Of a stretch of 64,000 nucleotides of DNA, positions 9,756 to 20,910 are shown in pieces. A model generated the notes under the pieces. It saw only the letters and a program-made list of their open reading frames with translations, was not told the origin of the DNA and did no database searches. This DNA is from Diphasiastrum complanatum (taxonomy: Eukaryota; Streptophyta; Lycopodiopsida; Lycopodiales; Lycopodiaceae), in NCBI GenBank assembly GCA_029204225.1, contig CM055097.1:48134052-48198051 (forward strand), read 5' to 3'. The position numbers were made by a program, and so were the translations under genes. The first letter of the stretch is position 1; the number at the start of each line of letters is the position of its first letter.

Positions 9756-10421
9756 AAATACAGGGATGTATTTGCATGGAACTATATAGAAATGAAAGGA
9801 ATTCCACCTGAAGTAGTGGTTCATACGATTCTTTCGGAAGACAACGCTAAGCCTATTCGGGCTAAACCTTACAGAGGTAACCCCGTCTATCGCGAAAGAA
9901 TCGATCCCAATCGATGTCGTGTCGACACTGCTGCAGAAGCTGTGGATATTCTCCCATCTTCTACAGACATTGACACACTCATCATCCCATTTATGATGAT
10001 TGACCCGATTCCTATAGCATGGTGCCCAAGAGAACCTAGTGTCTCTATCGCCCATGTTTCAGAAGAAGGTATTATTTCCATGGATGATGTAGAAATGACG
10101 GATGAACATGTACTCCTATATCTAGATGCCCAACGTTATCCGCCAAAAGTAATTCCTCAGGAGATCAAGTCACCAGGGTCGTTGGCTCATGTCCAACTAA
10201 CATCCAAAGTACCCAACACACAAGCATATAGGCCCAAATCCAAAGTATACACATGGGATGCGTATCCAGATGAAGTCTGGGATACAATCGATGACGAGAT
10301 GATCAGTGAGGCAACAACACCGCCTACTCAAAAACCACAAAAACCTCAGTTACCAAAAAATAAAATTATCGATACAAAATTAATCGAGCGTCAAAAACAA
10401 ATGCGTGAGAAGCTTAAGTAG
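9756..10421 (+). pseudogene. Gypsy pol fragment with duplicated pre-RT segment
   Basis: The first 50 residues contain RDVFAWNYIEMKGIPPEV, the segment just before the gypsy reverse transcriptase. A near-identical copy lies at 10768-10915. After about 9905 the frame leaves RT sequence and continues for about 170 residues (for example DAYPDEVWDTIDDEMI) in what looks like protease-RT spacer. The order, pre-RT before spacer, is wrong for an intact element, so this is a rearranged or duplicated segment. No catalytic motif is present. Confidence 0.6.
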
Positions 10422-10654
10422 CCGATTAAGCCCTTGTCTAAGGAGACAAAATCCAAACCTTTAGACCACGCTTCCACGTCTGGTAGTGACTCAACAAAGA
10501 TGATTCCCAAAGTTCCAGAAAACTTTGTGAAACCACCTTTCGATCTCCCATGCAAATTTAAAGATTTTACACTGGATGATGTTGTCATCCAGTTACCACA
10601 GCCACACCGGAAACCTACGCAAGTTCCAACTCCTTTGAAAGGCCAGCTAAAACG

Positions 10655-11344
10655 ATGTCGTTAAACCTTAAAGATCTTGACGAGGAGACAGATTGTCTAG
10701 TTCATGTTGGTGTACACCTTTCGTCAGAACAACTTTTTGATCAAGAAATTTTACTTCGCAAATATAGGGATGTATTTGCATGGAACTATATGGAAATGAA
10801 AGGAATTCTGCCGAAAGTCATGGTTCATACGATTCCTTTAGAAGACAACGCTAAGCCTATTTGGGCTAAACCTTACCAAAGTAACCCTGTCTATCGTGAG
10901 AGGATCGATGAGGATATTAAGAAATTGCTGGATGCTAGCTTCATTTATGAAGTTCAACATACTGATTGGGTATCACCAATTGTGGTTGTACCCAAGAAAA
11001 ATGGCAAACTTCGTATCTGTGTCGATTTTAATAACCTTAATGCGGTTACGAAGAAAGACCATTTTCCCTTGCCTTCAATGACCCAAATCTTAGAGGAAAT
11101 GGCAGGAGCTGAAGCTTTCAGCTTCTTGGATGGATTCAACGGTTATTTCCTTGTTCAAATAGCCCCTGAAGATAAACATAAAACGGCCTTTGCCACAGAG
11201 ATTGGGGTTTACGCTTATAACGTCATGTCTTTTGGCTTATGCAACGCCCCTTCAACACGTCTAGGGACTCCCTCATTACATTCAAGGCTATTTCGGTCAA
11301 AAGCTTGTGAAATATATAAAGGCCAACCACATCTTAAAACATGA
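10655..11344 (+). pseudogene. Ty3/gypsy reverse transcriptase, N-terminal half
   Basis: The frame reads YRDVFAWNYMEMKGILPKV, then WVSPIVVVPKKNGKLRICVD, then FSFLDGFNGYFLVQIAPED and YNVMSFGLCNAPST. These are the fingers and palm start of gypsy RT in correct order. Homology stops after NAPST, just before the FxRxM and catalytic YxDD segments, and the frame runs into unrelated sequence. It is C-terminally truncated by a deletion. It probably belongs to the same element as the LTR at 6672. Confidence 0.9.
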
Positions 11345-12719
11345 AGTAATTCGATTAAGACACCACAATAAAGCCTATAAGTATTAAAAGAAATATTTCT
11401 GTTCAAACATGTAAACATGTATATGATCTATGTCAAGACATTAACACCTATGGAAAATAGCCATGGAATTGTGGGAGCTAAGATGCATTTGGCCGGCTAT
11501 TTCCCATAATAGTCAACCTCTTGACATCTTCCAAAGAGGGAGCCATTTTTTTCAAAGGTTTTTGTGGGTGCCATAAAAAATGCCAAAAGACAAGAATGGA
11601 TCAAAATGCATGGAATGAGTGAAAAAAATCTCTCTTGCCTTCTTCTACTCCCTCGGAGTCCCTTTATGCCTTTCAAAAACATTGTAAGTATTCTTCAGAA
11701 AAGTGTTTGAATCTTAGAAACAACACATTTCAAACTTTCAGCCTCCTGAATCTCATGTGTATAACTAGTTTCCATGAACTGAGTTCCATGTGACATGTGA
11801 GAAGGCATTGGGAGATTGACAAAAATGGCAATTCCTTTGCACTTATGTATACGAAAATCTAATCTGAAAGTGATAAGTAATAAGCCAATTTCAACAACGA
11901 GCTTGTTAAGCTTTATCGATTTTTTGGTTTTTTGCTGCATTGATTTGATCGTTGTCGGTTGATAATCAATAGAATATAATGTACAAATTGCCTTGCCAAT
12001 ATGTTCGAATTGCTCATTCAATGCTCTATGTTCCCAATTGCTCTCGTACTTTGAAGTTAGGTCGCTTGCTCTGCAAATCCTTCCTTACAATTGCTTTTCT
12101 TTTCTCAGTACTGTTATCTGCTGCGTGGAGTGATAAGTCAGAACCCGTGCCTCAGCTTTTGTTGTGTTGAGTCTGGATCTAAATTACTGGGTTCGACAAT
12201 CGGGCTGATTCTGGCAGCTGGGCTGGTGACAAGTCCAGCTCTAACTAGATACACAGATAGAGTGCTGGGTGAGTTGATGTTTTGTTTCTTCTAGTCAATA
12301 TCCTCATTTGGGTGAAAGCATGTAGTCATTTCGGAATCTGACATACTAGGGTAGTCTAGGGGAAAGAAGCTGATCTTCATCAACATGTCACTTATTGGAG
12401 GAGTGTGAGGACCTCCGACGTCCAGCACTTATCGGAGGAGTGAAGAAGGACCGGCACCAGCAAGACAGAGCAATAGAAACTTAAATCCAAAAGCTTTAAG
12501 TTTCCTCCAGTGCTTCAGGATAATTTTTTCGCTATTCCCTTGTGATCAGCTCCGCAAATGTGCATCCGTACTAGTAACAAACATATTAGAAGCTAAGAGG
12601 CTTGTATTGCCTGGAATTGTAGAGATTCATTCTGCGAAGGTGCTTGAAAAGCTACATTCACGGATGAATCAAATCTCTTGTAAGTGAGTGCTGCTTTTAC
12701 AAACTCACCAAAGGTAATC
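11345..12719. other. Spacer and 5' flank of the ATL gene
   Basis: No domain was recognised. The right part (about 12300-12719) is presumably promoter and leader of the RING-H2 gene. Two near-copies of ACTTATCGGAGGAGTG occur near 12390-12450. I found no unambiguous TATA box. Confidence 0.4.
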
Positions 12720-13304
12720 ATGCCAATGATTGCCACTCAGCCACAGGAGGTGCTCGCCAATCAGAAGAACATCAAGCCCGGCGAGCTTGTGTTTGTGGGC
12801 GGAATCGCGGCAATCGCAGCTCTACTTTTCATTTTCTTTCTAGCTTGGGGTTGGTTGAAACACTACTTGAAGAAACTATCTCGATCAGGTTCGCCCCCTG
12901 GATCGCCAGAACCGCCTCAGGTTATTGTAAATGGCGTAGATCCAGCGGTGCTGGAAGTGTTTCCGATAATCGTCTTCTCGTATCACGATGATGATAATAA
13001 AATTGATGATCCGGAATGTGCAGTGTGTCTCAACTTCTTTAAGGACAATGAAGTGCTCCGACTTCTTCCAAGCTGCATGCACGGCTTTCATCTTCACTGC
13101 ATCGAATTATGGCTACAATCGCATTCTACGTGTCCTCTTTGTAGACGCAACGTTGTGGTGATGAAGGATGAGCTTGCAAGAACTCATACATTTCTCAGGG
13201 ATCATACTTCTGAGCCGTCAGTAGTAGCTCGGCAGTCGCTGGAGTTGCCTGAGCTATGTGATAAAGATAAAGCAGTACTTGTCTCAGCATCTTCATCTAA
13301 ATAG
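12720..13304 (+). CDS. ATL-family RING-H2 E3 ubiquitin ligase
   Basis: An intact, intronless frame of 194 residues starts at the ATG at 12720; another ATG lies two codons later. Residues about 22-46 form one hydrophobic membrane segment, followed by a basic stretch. A GLD-like motif (GVDPAVLEVFP, about 72-82) precedes a canonical RING-H2: C100-x2-C103-x15-C119-x-H121-x2-H124-x2-C127-x10-C138-x2-C141, with the typical WL between the last two pairs. This order (membrane anchor, GLD, RING-H2) defines the ATL family. Known family role: membrane-anchored ubiquitin ligases that recruit E2 enzymes, often in defence, hormone or nutrient responses. All eight zinc ligands are present and no defect is visible, unlike almost everything nearby. 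The specific substrate cannot be told. Confidence 0.93.
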   Translation: MPMIATQPQEVLANQKNIKPGELVFVGGIAAIAALLFIFFLAWGWLKHYLKKLSRSGSPPGSPEPPQVIVNGVDPAVLEVFPIIVFSYHDDDNKIDDPECAVCLNFFKDNEVLRLLPSCMHGFHLHCIELWLQSHSTCPLCRRNVVVMKDELARTHTFLRDHTSEPSVVARQSLELPELCDKDKAVLVSASSSK

Positions 13305-14036
13305 CCATGAAATTCTGGTATAGCTAAGCTGGTCGTTGATGGGTGTGCACTGTGTGAGTGCCTGGATTGTTAAGTTCATGGATGATTGTATGCGAACAAA
13401 TGATCGCATTGCCTTTGCATCCATCCATGATAATCTTCTGAGATTGACCTTATGGAAGGACCTTTAAACCTCCACTCAGATGGAGTTCATCTGATGCACT
13501 ATTTTTTATGACAGCATGTAGATTATGGGACTTACGCAAGCTCCTCGCAACTTTATGGAAGCAAACTTTTTCATGCAAAATGATTGTTCATGACTTTTTT
13601 TCTAGAATGTTTGCACTAGTGATCAGATACTGTGATAAACGTCATAAAGTTTTGTTAGAATAGTACTAATTTGCAATACTTTCTTTGAGTTATCTAAGCT
13701 AGCTAGAGCTAATTGTTGGCATTGTCCTTTCTTGTGGAGATAATTGTTAGCGAAGTTGATGTATTTTGTAGTGGTTTTAGAACTTTTAGAATCATTCCAG
13801 AATATTCATTAACTTGGCAAGGCTACTGGTTATCATTGTCCTGATAAATATCTATAAAAAATATTCATTTGTTCACTTTTGCTTGGTATCTATCATTTCA
13901 ACTATAAAAAATATTCATTTGTTCACTTTTGCTTGGTATCTATCATTTCAACAACTGTAGAGTTGATGAGCTATCCATGTTAGTGGGTTAATGTGCTAAT
14001 TCCTATTGAGGGAATATAAATCAATTTGTGGTTTCG
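13305..14036 (+). other. 3' flank of the ATL gene
   Basis: Presumed 3' untranslated region and spacer. It holds an exact-looking 50-bp tandem duplication (13852-13951). No other feature was seen. Confidence 0.45.
13852..13951. repeat. 50-bp tandem duplication
   Basis: Two apparently identical 50-bp copies begin at 13852 and 13902, each starting CTATAAAAAATATTCATTTG. The identity suggests a recent duplication. Confidence 0.9.
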
Positions 14037-14310
14037 GAGATTCCTTGAGGAAAATGCTAAGGTAGCAGCCCCGCTCAATACTCTGACAAAAGGGATTGTT
14101 AATAAAAAGAAAAAGAGTAATCAACCTAGTCCGCCTGTTATTTGGAACGAGGATTTAAATTAGTGTTTTGAGAAACTTAAAACTTTGATTGTTTCAGCTC
14201 CCGTGTTACAAATTGTAGATCCCGATTTACCTTACGTCGTGAGAACTGACTCAAGTGATACTGCAATTGAAGCAGTTCTATTATAGAATGAGAGGACTTT
14301 TTAGTTTTGT
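14037..14310 (+). pseudogene. Ty3/gypsy RT-RNase H junction fragment
   Basis: The frame reads FLEENAKVAAPLNTLTKG, then VIWNEDLN, a stop, then CFEKLKTLIVSAPVLQIVDP and DSSDTAIEAVLL. This is the conserved tether between gypsy reverse transcriptase and RNase H. It has at least two in-frame stops and is truncated on both sides. It may be debris of the same element as the RT at 10655. Confidence 0.8.
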
Positions 14311-14784
14311 GGACAAAGAAATGACCCTTTACTCTATTTGCATGATGTAAGACTTGTATTGAAATGTATAAAGTTTTCTAATGTGATGATTTGCTTGCCA
14401 TGATACAAGAAAAAACATGGATCGATTATAATAAGTGCTAGATAGAGTTCAATACATTACTGGGATGATTTGTATGTTTGAAATGAGATTCAAAGATTGG
14501 TATGAGAAAGAAGACAACATTGCATTTGCATGCATTGTAATTCTTGGCTCATAGAAATGTATAAAAGGAGAAGGGTTTCTAGTATAAAGTTTTATCTTTT
14601 ATCTTTTAGTTGCAAAATGGCCACATAGTTTTTGTGTGCTTGTATTGTAATCTATCATCGGGGGCTTAGGTATGCTACTTAGTTTTTTGCCTAGTTAAAA
14701 ATCTTATAAAATGTGCATGTGTCAATGTTTCAAGTAAAAAATGTGATCCAAAAATCTACTATCTGTTGGGACGATGGCTGATCA

Positions 14785-15830
14785 AGAACTCAAGGTTGAG
14801 TCTGACAGCGACAAATGTCTCATCAAGGACATCAAGAATCACTAAAAAGTGATTGCTATAGGAGCTAGAGTCAACGAGAATCGACCCTACAAATTGAATG
14901 CGAGGTCTTTTACTCAAGCTATGGTAAGCACTGTTGATAGTCGGAGTGACCTTTGGCATCAAAGGTTTGGTCATAGTAGTGCTCAAAGCTTGCGAATCCT
15001 TAAAAGAGGTAATCTAGTTGTTGGATTGTCTGATATCTCTTTTGAAGGAAAAATTTGTGAGGGTTACATTTTGGAAAAACAGCATAGAGAGAGATTTCCC
15101 AAAGATGGAGCAAGAAGAGCCAATGACATTCTTGATCTTGTTCATAGCGATCTGTGTGGACCAATACAAACGAGGTCCATTAGTGGTTGTTACTATTTCA
15201 TCACATTCATTGATGACTATAGTAGACATATCAGGATTTATTTCATAAGCAAGAAATCAGATGCTTTTGCCAAGTTTAGAGAGTTCAAGGCTCTAGTTGA
15301 AAAAAAAATAGGATGTTATATTAAGACCCTCAGATTAGATGGTGGCGGTGAGTATTTTTCAACAGAGTTTATTAGTTTTTGCAAGGATCAAGGGATCAAG
15401 AGACAAACTATTGCACCCTATTCACCAGAATAGAATGGAGTTGTAGAACGGAAAAATAGATCCATTGTGGAGATGGCTAGGGCAATGCTTAAGAGCAAGG
15501 GTTTGCCAAATACTTTTTGGGTAGAAGCATGCAACACAGCTACTCATATCTTGAATCGGTGTCCTACGAAGTCTGTGGAGGGTAAGACACCTTACGAAGC
15601 TTTTATTGGAAAGAAACCTAATGTTTCTCATTTACGAGTATTTGGTTGTGATGCTTACGCTCATGTGCCTAATGAAAAATGAAAGAAGCTGGATGCAAAA
15701 GCTGTTAAGTGTATTTTCCTTGGATATGATGAAAGAGCCAAGGCATACAAGATGTATGACACAGATGCACAAAAGATCGTGATTTTCAGAGATGCTACTT
15801 TTGATGCCAAAATGATCAAATAAAATTGAC
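14785..15830 (+). pseudogene. Copia element C: protease end, pre-integrase and integrase
   Basis: Begins inside the protease/pre-integrase linker (DKCLIKD near 14811). It continues with the pre-integrase zinc-binding motif SDLWHQRFGHSS (14942-14977), the integrase core start LVHSDLCGP, YYFITFIDDYSRH and LRLDGGGEYFS, and then NGVVERKNRSIVEMAR with the catalytic Glu. It then reads HLRVFGCDAYAHVP. A TAG at about 15431 (CAG in intact relatives) and a TGA near 15680 break it. This is the 3' half of an element whose LTR at 17846 is paired, through an ATGCA target duplication, with the minus-strand LTR at 27666-27932. Confidence 0.9.
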
Positions 15831-16089
15831 AATTGATGCCTTTGATAATAAAGCTAAAGTACAGGTGAAGAAAGAAGTTGCTGTCGATATGGAAGAGCCA
15901 ATTGAAAAAGACAGGGTTAATAATGAGACTCCTAGGAGAGTGCCTAAGTGGTACTTGTCAGTAACAAGTGATGCTAATAAGGGAGATACTCCCGAATCAA
16001 GTGAGCAGGGAGAGCTTAGAAGATCAAGTAGAAATCGAAAACCTCTTGCAATATTAGAGATGAATCTAGTCTTGATGGGCTCGATGCTC

Positions 16090-16948
16090 AAGGCTCAAGA
16101 ACCAAAACTTTTGATGAAGCAAAGGAGCATAGGGAGTGGCATGCAGCTATGGAAATAGAAATGGAAGCCATATCGAAAAATAGAACGTGGAATTTGGTTG
16201 AGCTACCTGATGGTAAGAATCCTATCACTTGCAAATATATATATAAGATCAAATATGGAGCAGATGGGCAACTCAACAAGTACAAAGCACGGTGGGTTGC
16301 GAGAGGATTTGAGCAACAAGAAGGTATTAACTTTGAGAAAACCTTCGCACCCGTAGCTAAGATGGTAACTATACGTTCTATCATTGCTATTTTTGCTTTC
16401 TATGGTTGGAAGATCCAGCAAATGGACATTAAATCTACTTTTCTTAATGGATGCTGGATGAAGAGGTGTACTTAGCACAATCTCAAGGATTTGTTGAGCC
16501 AGGGAGAGAGCATCTCGTTTGTAAGCTCAACAAAGCAATTTATAGATTGAAGCAAGCACCACGGGCATGGTACTCTTGCATTGATGAACACTTCAAGCGA
16601 AGGAGAATGGTAAAGAGTGATGCTGATCCTAATCTTTACATTCTAAGGCAAGATTCAAATATAGTGATCATTGTGTTGTACGTGGATGATTTGATTATTA
16701 CAGGAAGTAATGAGAGCGTAATTGATGAAATCAAATCAGATCTTTCCAATGCTTATGACATGAGTGATCTAAGATTGATGTACTTCGAAGTATGGCAAAA
16801 GGAAGACATGGTCTTTCTTACACAAAGCAAATATGCACGAGATTTGTTTTATAAGTTCAATATTCATAATTGTAAGCCTTTGAGTACACCTATGGATGTC
16901 AACATGAAGCTTACTGCATATGATGAATATGAGAAAGTGGATGCTTAG
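16090..16948 (+). pseudogene. Copia element C: reverse transcriptase
   Basis: The frame starts with AMEIEMEAISKNRTWNLVEL and continues through ITCKYIYKIKYGADGQLN and QQMDIKSTFLNG. After a one-base shift near 16450 it runs through KLNKAIYRLKQAPRAWY to the catalytic LYVDDLIITG and CKPLSTPMD. It ends after the start of the QLVGSL block near 16965, where foreign sequence begins. Despite the shift, most RT blocks are well preserved. Confidence 0.9.
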
Positions 16949-16966
16949 CTGGTGGGTAGTTTGATT

Positions 16967-17285
16967 TAGCAAAAAAAAAGTTGTAATGTAATTGTTGAAA
17001 TAAATAAAACAAACTATAATTGGTGTATATAGTTTTTTGTTCTATCACTTGGATTTACTTTAAGTGATTTTGATCTATGATTGTACTTCAACTTCTATGA
17101 TGATGATGTGACAATTCTTGTACTTTACATAGATACTTGACATTTTGTGGAAATGATGTCAATCTCATTGAGGAAGCTAAATTGGCATTGTGTAAGAAAT
17201 TTGAGATGCAAGATCTTGGCTCCATAAGTAGGTACTTGCAAGTGTAGTTCTATTTGTTGATCCAACTATGTAAAAGCTCAACGCA
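16967..17285 (+). pseudogene. Second, displaced copia RT patch inside element C
   Basis: After an A-rich join at 16967-16990, the sequence goes back to an earlier RT position. At about 17125-17240 it reads remnants of a YxDDL block, then GNDVNLIEEAKLALCKKFEM and QDLGSISRYLQ. These residues lie N-terminal to where the first RT copy stopped. The second patch is from a related but different copia, so the element is a mosaic, by template switching or nested insertion and deletion. Confidence 0.65.
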
Positions 17286-17289
17286 AATA

Positions 17290-17845
17290 TAACGTATTCT
17301 TAGATACATCCGAGGAACATTGAATTTTGGTTTAAAGTATGATCAGCCTGAAGCGCCAATGTTGGTAAGTTATACAGATGCCAATTGCGCAGGTAATATT
17401 GATGACAGAAGATCTACCAGTGGTCATACATTCATTTATGGTACAGCTGCAATTTCATGAAACATCAAAAAGCAACCCAGTAGCCTTATCATCAACGGAA
17501 GCTGAATATGGAGCACTCAACAATGCTACACAAGAAGCGGTATGGTTACGAAGATTGCTTGTGGATTTAGGTCAACCACATGTGAATGCGACTACTATAT
17601 CTTGTGACAATCAAAGCTCCATTCACCTTGCCAAAAATCCAATTTTACATGCTCGAACCAAGTACATCAAAATACACTATCATTTTGTTCGAGGGAAAAT
17701 TCTTGATGGAGCCATTGATCTTGTTTTTTGTAAATCTGAAGATCAAATGGCAGATATTTTTACTAAGTCATTACGTAGATGTAAATTTGAGAGGTTTTGT
17801 ACTCTATTAGGAATAAAAGAATGTAATTTTATCATAGAGGGAGAG
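17290..17845 (+). pseudogene. Copia element C: RNase H and polypurine tract
   Basis: It reads LRYIRGTLNFGLKYDQPEAP and SYTDANCAGNIDDRRSTSGH. After frame changes it continues with SNPVALSSTEAEYGAL, ISCDNQSSIHLAKNP and DQMADIFTKSL, the copia RNase H with its D-E-D residues. The purine tract AGAGGGAGAG immediately precedes the LTR at 17846. At least one frameshift near 17450 disables it. Confidence 0.88.
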
Positions 17846-18109
17846 TGTTAGAAATCAATGATAAACTTCATTCTGTTATTGTTTACGATGTACATTGACA
17901 ACTATTACTAGCTATAATTAGCCGTAGGCTAGTCTATTAGTCTACTCATAGATTCTCTTTCTCTCTATCAGGGTTCATGATTCATTTGTATATTTTTACA
18001 TTTCAGTATGATCTAGTGTGATAGAGTGATATTGCGTGTTCTTCTTCTACCTCCCTACTTGGTGATTGCTTATGGTGAATGCTTGATGTTGCATATCTGA
18101 TTGTTGACA
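17846..18109 (+). mobile_element. Copia C 3' LTR
   Basis: A 264-bp LTR begins TGTTAGAAATCAATG after a polypurine tract and ends ATTGTTGACA. It is about 90% identical by eye to the 267-bp minus-strand LTR at 27666-27932. It is followed by ATGCA, the same five bases that flank the outer end of the minus-strand copy. Confidence 0.95.
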
Positions 18110-18114
18110 ATGCA
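18110..18114 (+). other. Target-site duplication ATGCA (3' side of copia C)
   Basis: The five bases after the plus-strand C LTR equal, on the minus strand, the five bases before the other C LTR (27933-27937). Matching 5-bp flanks are the signature of one integration event, although the two LTRs now lie 9.5 kb apart in opposite orientation. Confidence 0.9.
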
Positions 18115-18920
18115 TTAGAGTCAAAAATCTCCACGTACTCTCTAATTCAGTTGCATTAGGTAGTATCTCTAATGAGAATGTAAACGACAGTGTTGTTCTG
18201 TGGCATAGTCGATTTGGACACGGGAATACAAGATCACTTTCTTATATGCGTTGTAATAATTTAGTTGATGGTTTGAATTTCTGTCTTCATTAGATATGAA
18301 ATCTTTCTTTTGTGAATCATGCATCTATGGGAAGCACTCTAGAAGCAAGTTTCCAAAATCACACTCCATCAAGACAAAGCATGTATTAGATCTTGTACAT
18401 AGTAATCTCTGTGGTCCAATGCCAACTCCGTCATTAGGAGTTGCAATCTTTCATAGATGATTATTCTAGATGGTTTACAGTCATGTTCATTAAGCACAAA
18501 TCTGAAGCCTCTAAATGCTTCAAGAGATTCAAGGCCATGGTTGAGACACAAACGTCTAGGAAAGCGAAAGCACCCCGAACTGATGGTGGCGACGAATACA
18601 TCTCTAACGAGATGTCCGACTACATGGCTGAAAATGTTTTTAGAAGACAGTTCACCACTTCCTATTCACCTCAACAAAACAAGATTGCAGAAAGGAAGAA
18701 TTGAACTCTTCTCAACTCAGCCAGATCCATGCTACATCAAGCACACCTACCTGGGAAGTTCTGGGCAGAAGCTACTGCCACAGCCTGTTATGTGCATAAT
18801 CGATCCAGCACCAAAGCCGCCAACAACAAGACTCCTTATGAAGTCTGGCATGAGCACAAGCCTAGTGTCAGCCATTTAAAAATCTTTGGTTGTATATGTT
18901 TTGTTCACATTCCTAAATAG
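18115..18920 (+). pseudogene. Copia element B: pre-integrase and integrase
   Basis: Directly after the ATGCA duplication the frame reads through VVLWHSRFGHGNTRSLSYMR, a pre-integrase motif. Integrase follows: FIDDYSRWFTVMFIKHKSEA, APRTDGGDEYISNEM and SPQQNKIAERKN with the catalytic Glu, then a TGA and KIFGCICFVHIP. Several frameshifts and stops are present. Its upstream neighbour in the ancestral element is the minus-strand protease ending at 27938; see findings. Confidence 0.9.
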
Positions 18921-19335
18921 CTTAGGAAGAAACTGGATCATAGGGCAAATAAATGTGTTTTCATTGGCTATCTTGATGAACATAAAGCTTATAAAATTTA
19001 TGATCCATCCACCAATGTAGTATTTGTCTCTAGGGATGTAATATTTCAAGAACATACATACTATGATTTCAAACAACCATTGATAAACGATGCTATGTCA
19101 TTTTATCCTATTTTACGTAGCATGGATTCTTCCAATGTTGATGTTCCTTCTACAGAACCTACAGCTACAACTACATAAGCCGAGTAGCCGACAACTTTGT
19201 CATCAGACCAGACCAAGCTAGCTCGAACAAATATGAAAAAATTCAAGAAGAAGTATCATCGCATCCTGGTCAATCCAACGTCCGCAGATCCTCACGGACT
19301 AGGACAGTTCCTGAGAGGTATGCACCTCAATCATT

Positions 19336-20307
19336 TTGGACTTCATTAGAAGAACCAGAGAGCCTAGCCAAAGCACCAAGGATGCTGTGAACTGGCAAGA
19401 AGCTATGGAAAGCGAGTATAACTCACAGACCTGGATGCTGGTCGACTTCCCCACTCACAAGAGAGTTATCGACAACAAGTGGATCTTCAAGAAGAAGATT
19501 AACTCTAATGATTCCATTGCAAAATGGAAAGCACGGTTGGTGGCTAAAGGATTCACTCAAGTCCAAGGGGTGGATTATCAAGAAATTTTCAGTCCCGTCG
19601 TCAAGATGCAGTCAATCGGGACTCTGATTGCATTAGTAGCCACGGAAGACCTCGAAATGCACCAAATGGATGTCAAGACAACATTTCTCAACGGCATGTC
19701 GAAGAGGAGCTTTATACCTTCCACTCGGAAGGATTCGAAGTCAAAGGCCAAGAGCACAAGGTGTGCAAGCTGCACAAAGCAATCTACGGTCTGAAACAGA
19801 CCGCAAGAGCATGGTTCGATAGAATCAACTCTTATCTCATTCAATTAGGATTTGCAAACAATTCAGGCTGATTGTAATGTTTATTCAAAGCATATAGGCA
19901 CCAATTCAGTTCACATAGCTCTTTACATAGATGATGTATTTATTTTGTCTAATGACACTTCTCTTCTGCACACTACTAAGAGTGATCTGTCAAAGGAATT
20001 TGACATGACTCATTTAGGAGATGTTCATTCTTTGCTAGAAATTCACATTACTAGAGATAGACTTCAAAAGAAGATCTATCTTAGCCAGCAGACATATCTA
20101 AAAGGCATTTTAGAAAAGTTTCATATGTTTGATTGCAAACCAATTGATACCCCAATGGATCCAAGTATAGTATTAACTAAACCTTCTTGTGTTGAGACTG
20201 ATAGTGAAGTACTCAACTTAGCGAAGTACCCTTATCATTCACTAATCGGATCTCTAATGTATGCAATGTTGTGTACTAGACCAGATTTAGCATATATTGT
20301 TTGTTAA
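19336..20307 (+). pseudogene. Copia element B: reverse transcriptase
   Basis: It contains WQEAMESEYNSQTWMLVD, VIDNKWIFKKKINSNDSIAK, LVAKGFTQVQGVDYQEIFSP and EMHQMDVKTTFLNG. A shift follows near 19695. It then continues in another frame from about 19880 with ALYIDDVFILSND (YIDD catalytic pair), DMTHLGDVHSLLEIHI, CKPIDTPMD and YPYHSLIGSLMYAM. It ends at a stop at about 20305. The domain is complete but frameshifted. Confidence 0.92.
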
Positions 20308-20910
20308 GTCAATTCATGTCTAATCCTAAGATCTCTCATTGGAAAGCATTAAAGAGAGTGATGAGATATATTCAGGGAAGTTTAGACCACATTTTATGTT
20401 ATGATGGAAATGCTATCGACCCACTCGTCCTATGAGGCTACTCCGACTTAGATTGGGGAGGAACAGTCTCTACCAGAAATCTACCTCCGGGTCCTGTTTC
20501 TATCTGGCAGGGGGACCGATTTCGTGGAACTCAAGTTGCACTTTCTTCGACAGAAGCAGAGTACATCGCAGCATGTCAAGTTTCAAAAGAGGCTATATGG
20601 ATTAGGTTATTTCTTCACAATTTACATTACACTCAGTTCAATGCTACCACCATTCTGTGTGACAACTTGAGCTGTATTTCACTATCACTGAATCTCAGAT
20701 TTCATGGCAAATCCAAGCACATAGAAATCCAGTATCATTTCATTCGGGAGAAAGTTTTTTCAAGACAAGTGATCCTTCAATACCGGTCCACAACAGAAAT
20801 GGTCAAAGACATCTTCACCAAAGCGCTTCCCAGGATCAAGCACCAGAAGTTCTTCAACATGCTGAACTTGACGAAGATACCAAGGCACCAACTATGACCT
20901 TAAGGGGGAC
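20308..20910 (+). pseudogene. Copia element B: RNase H and polypurine tract
   Basis: Frames carry copia RNase H remnants, including an LSSTEAEYIAAC-like block near 20540-20575 and GKSKHIEIQYHFIREKV, then EMVKDIFTKALPRIKHQKF. The tract TTAAGGGGGAC (20900-20910) abuts the LTR start at 20911. Several stops are present. Confidence 0.85.
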
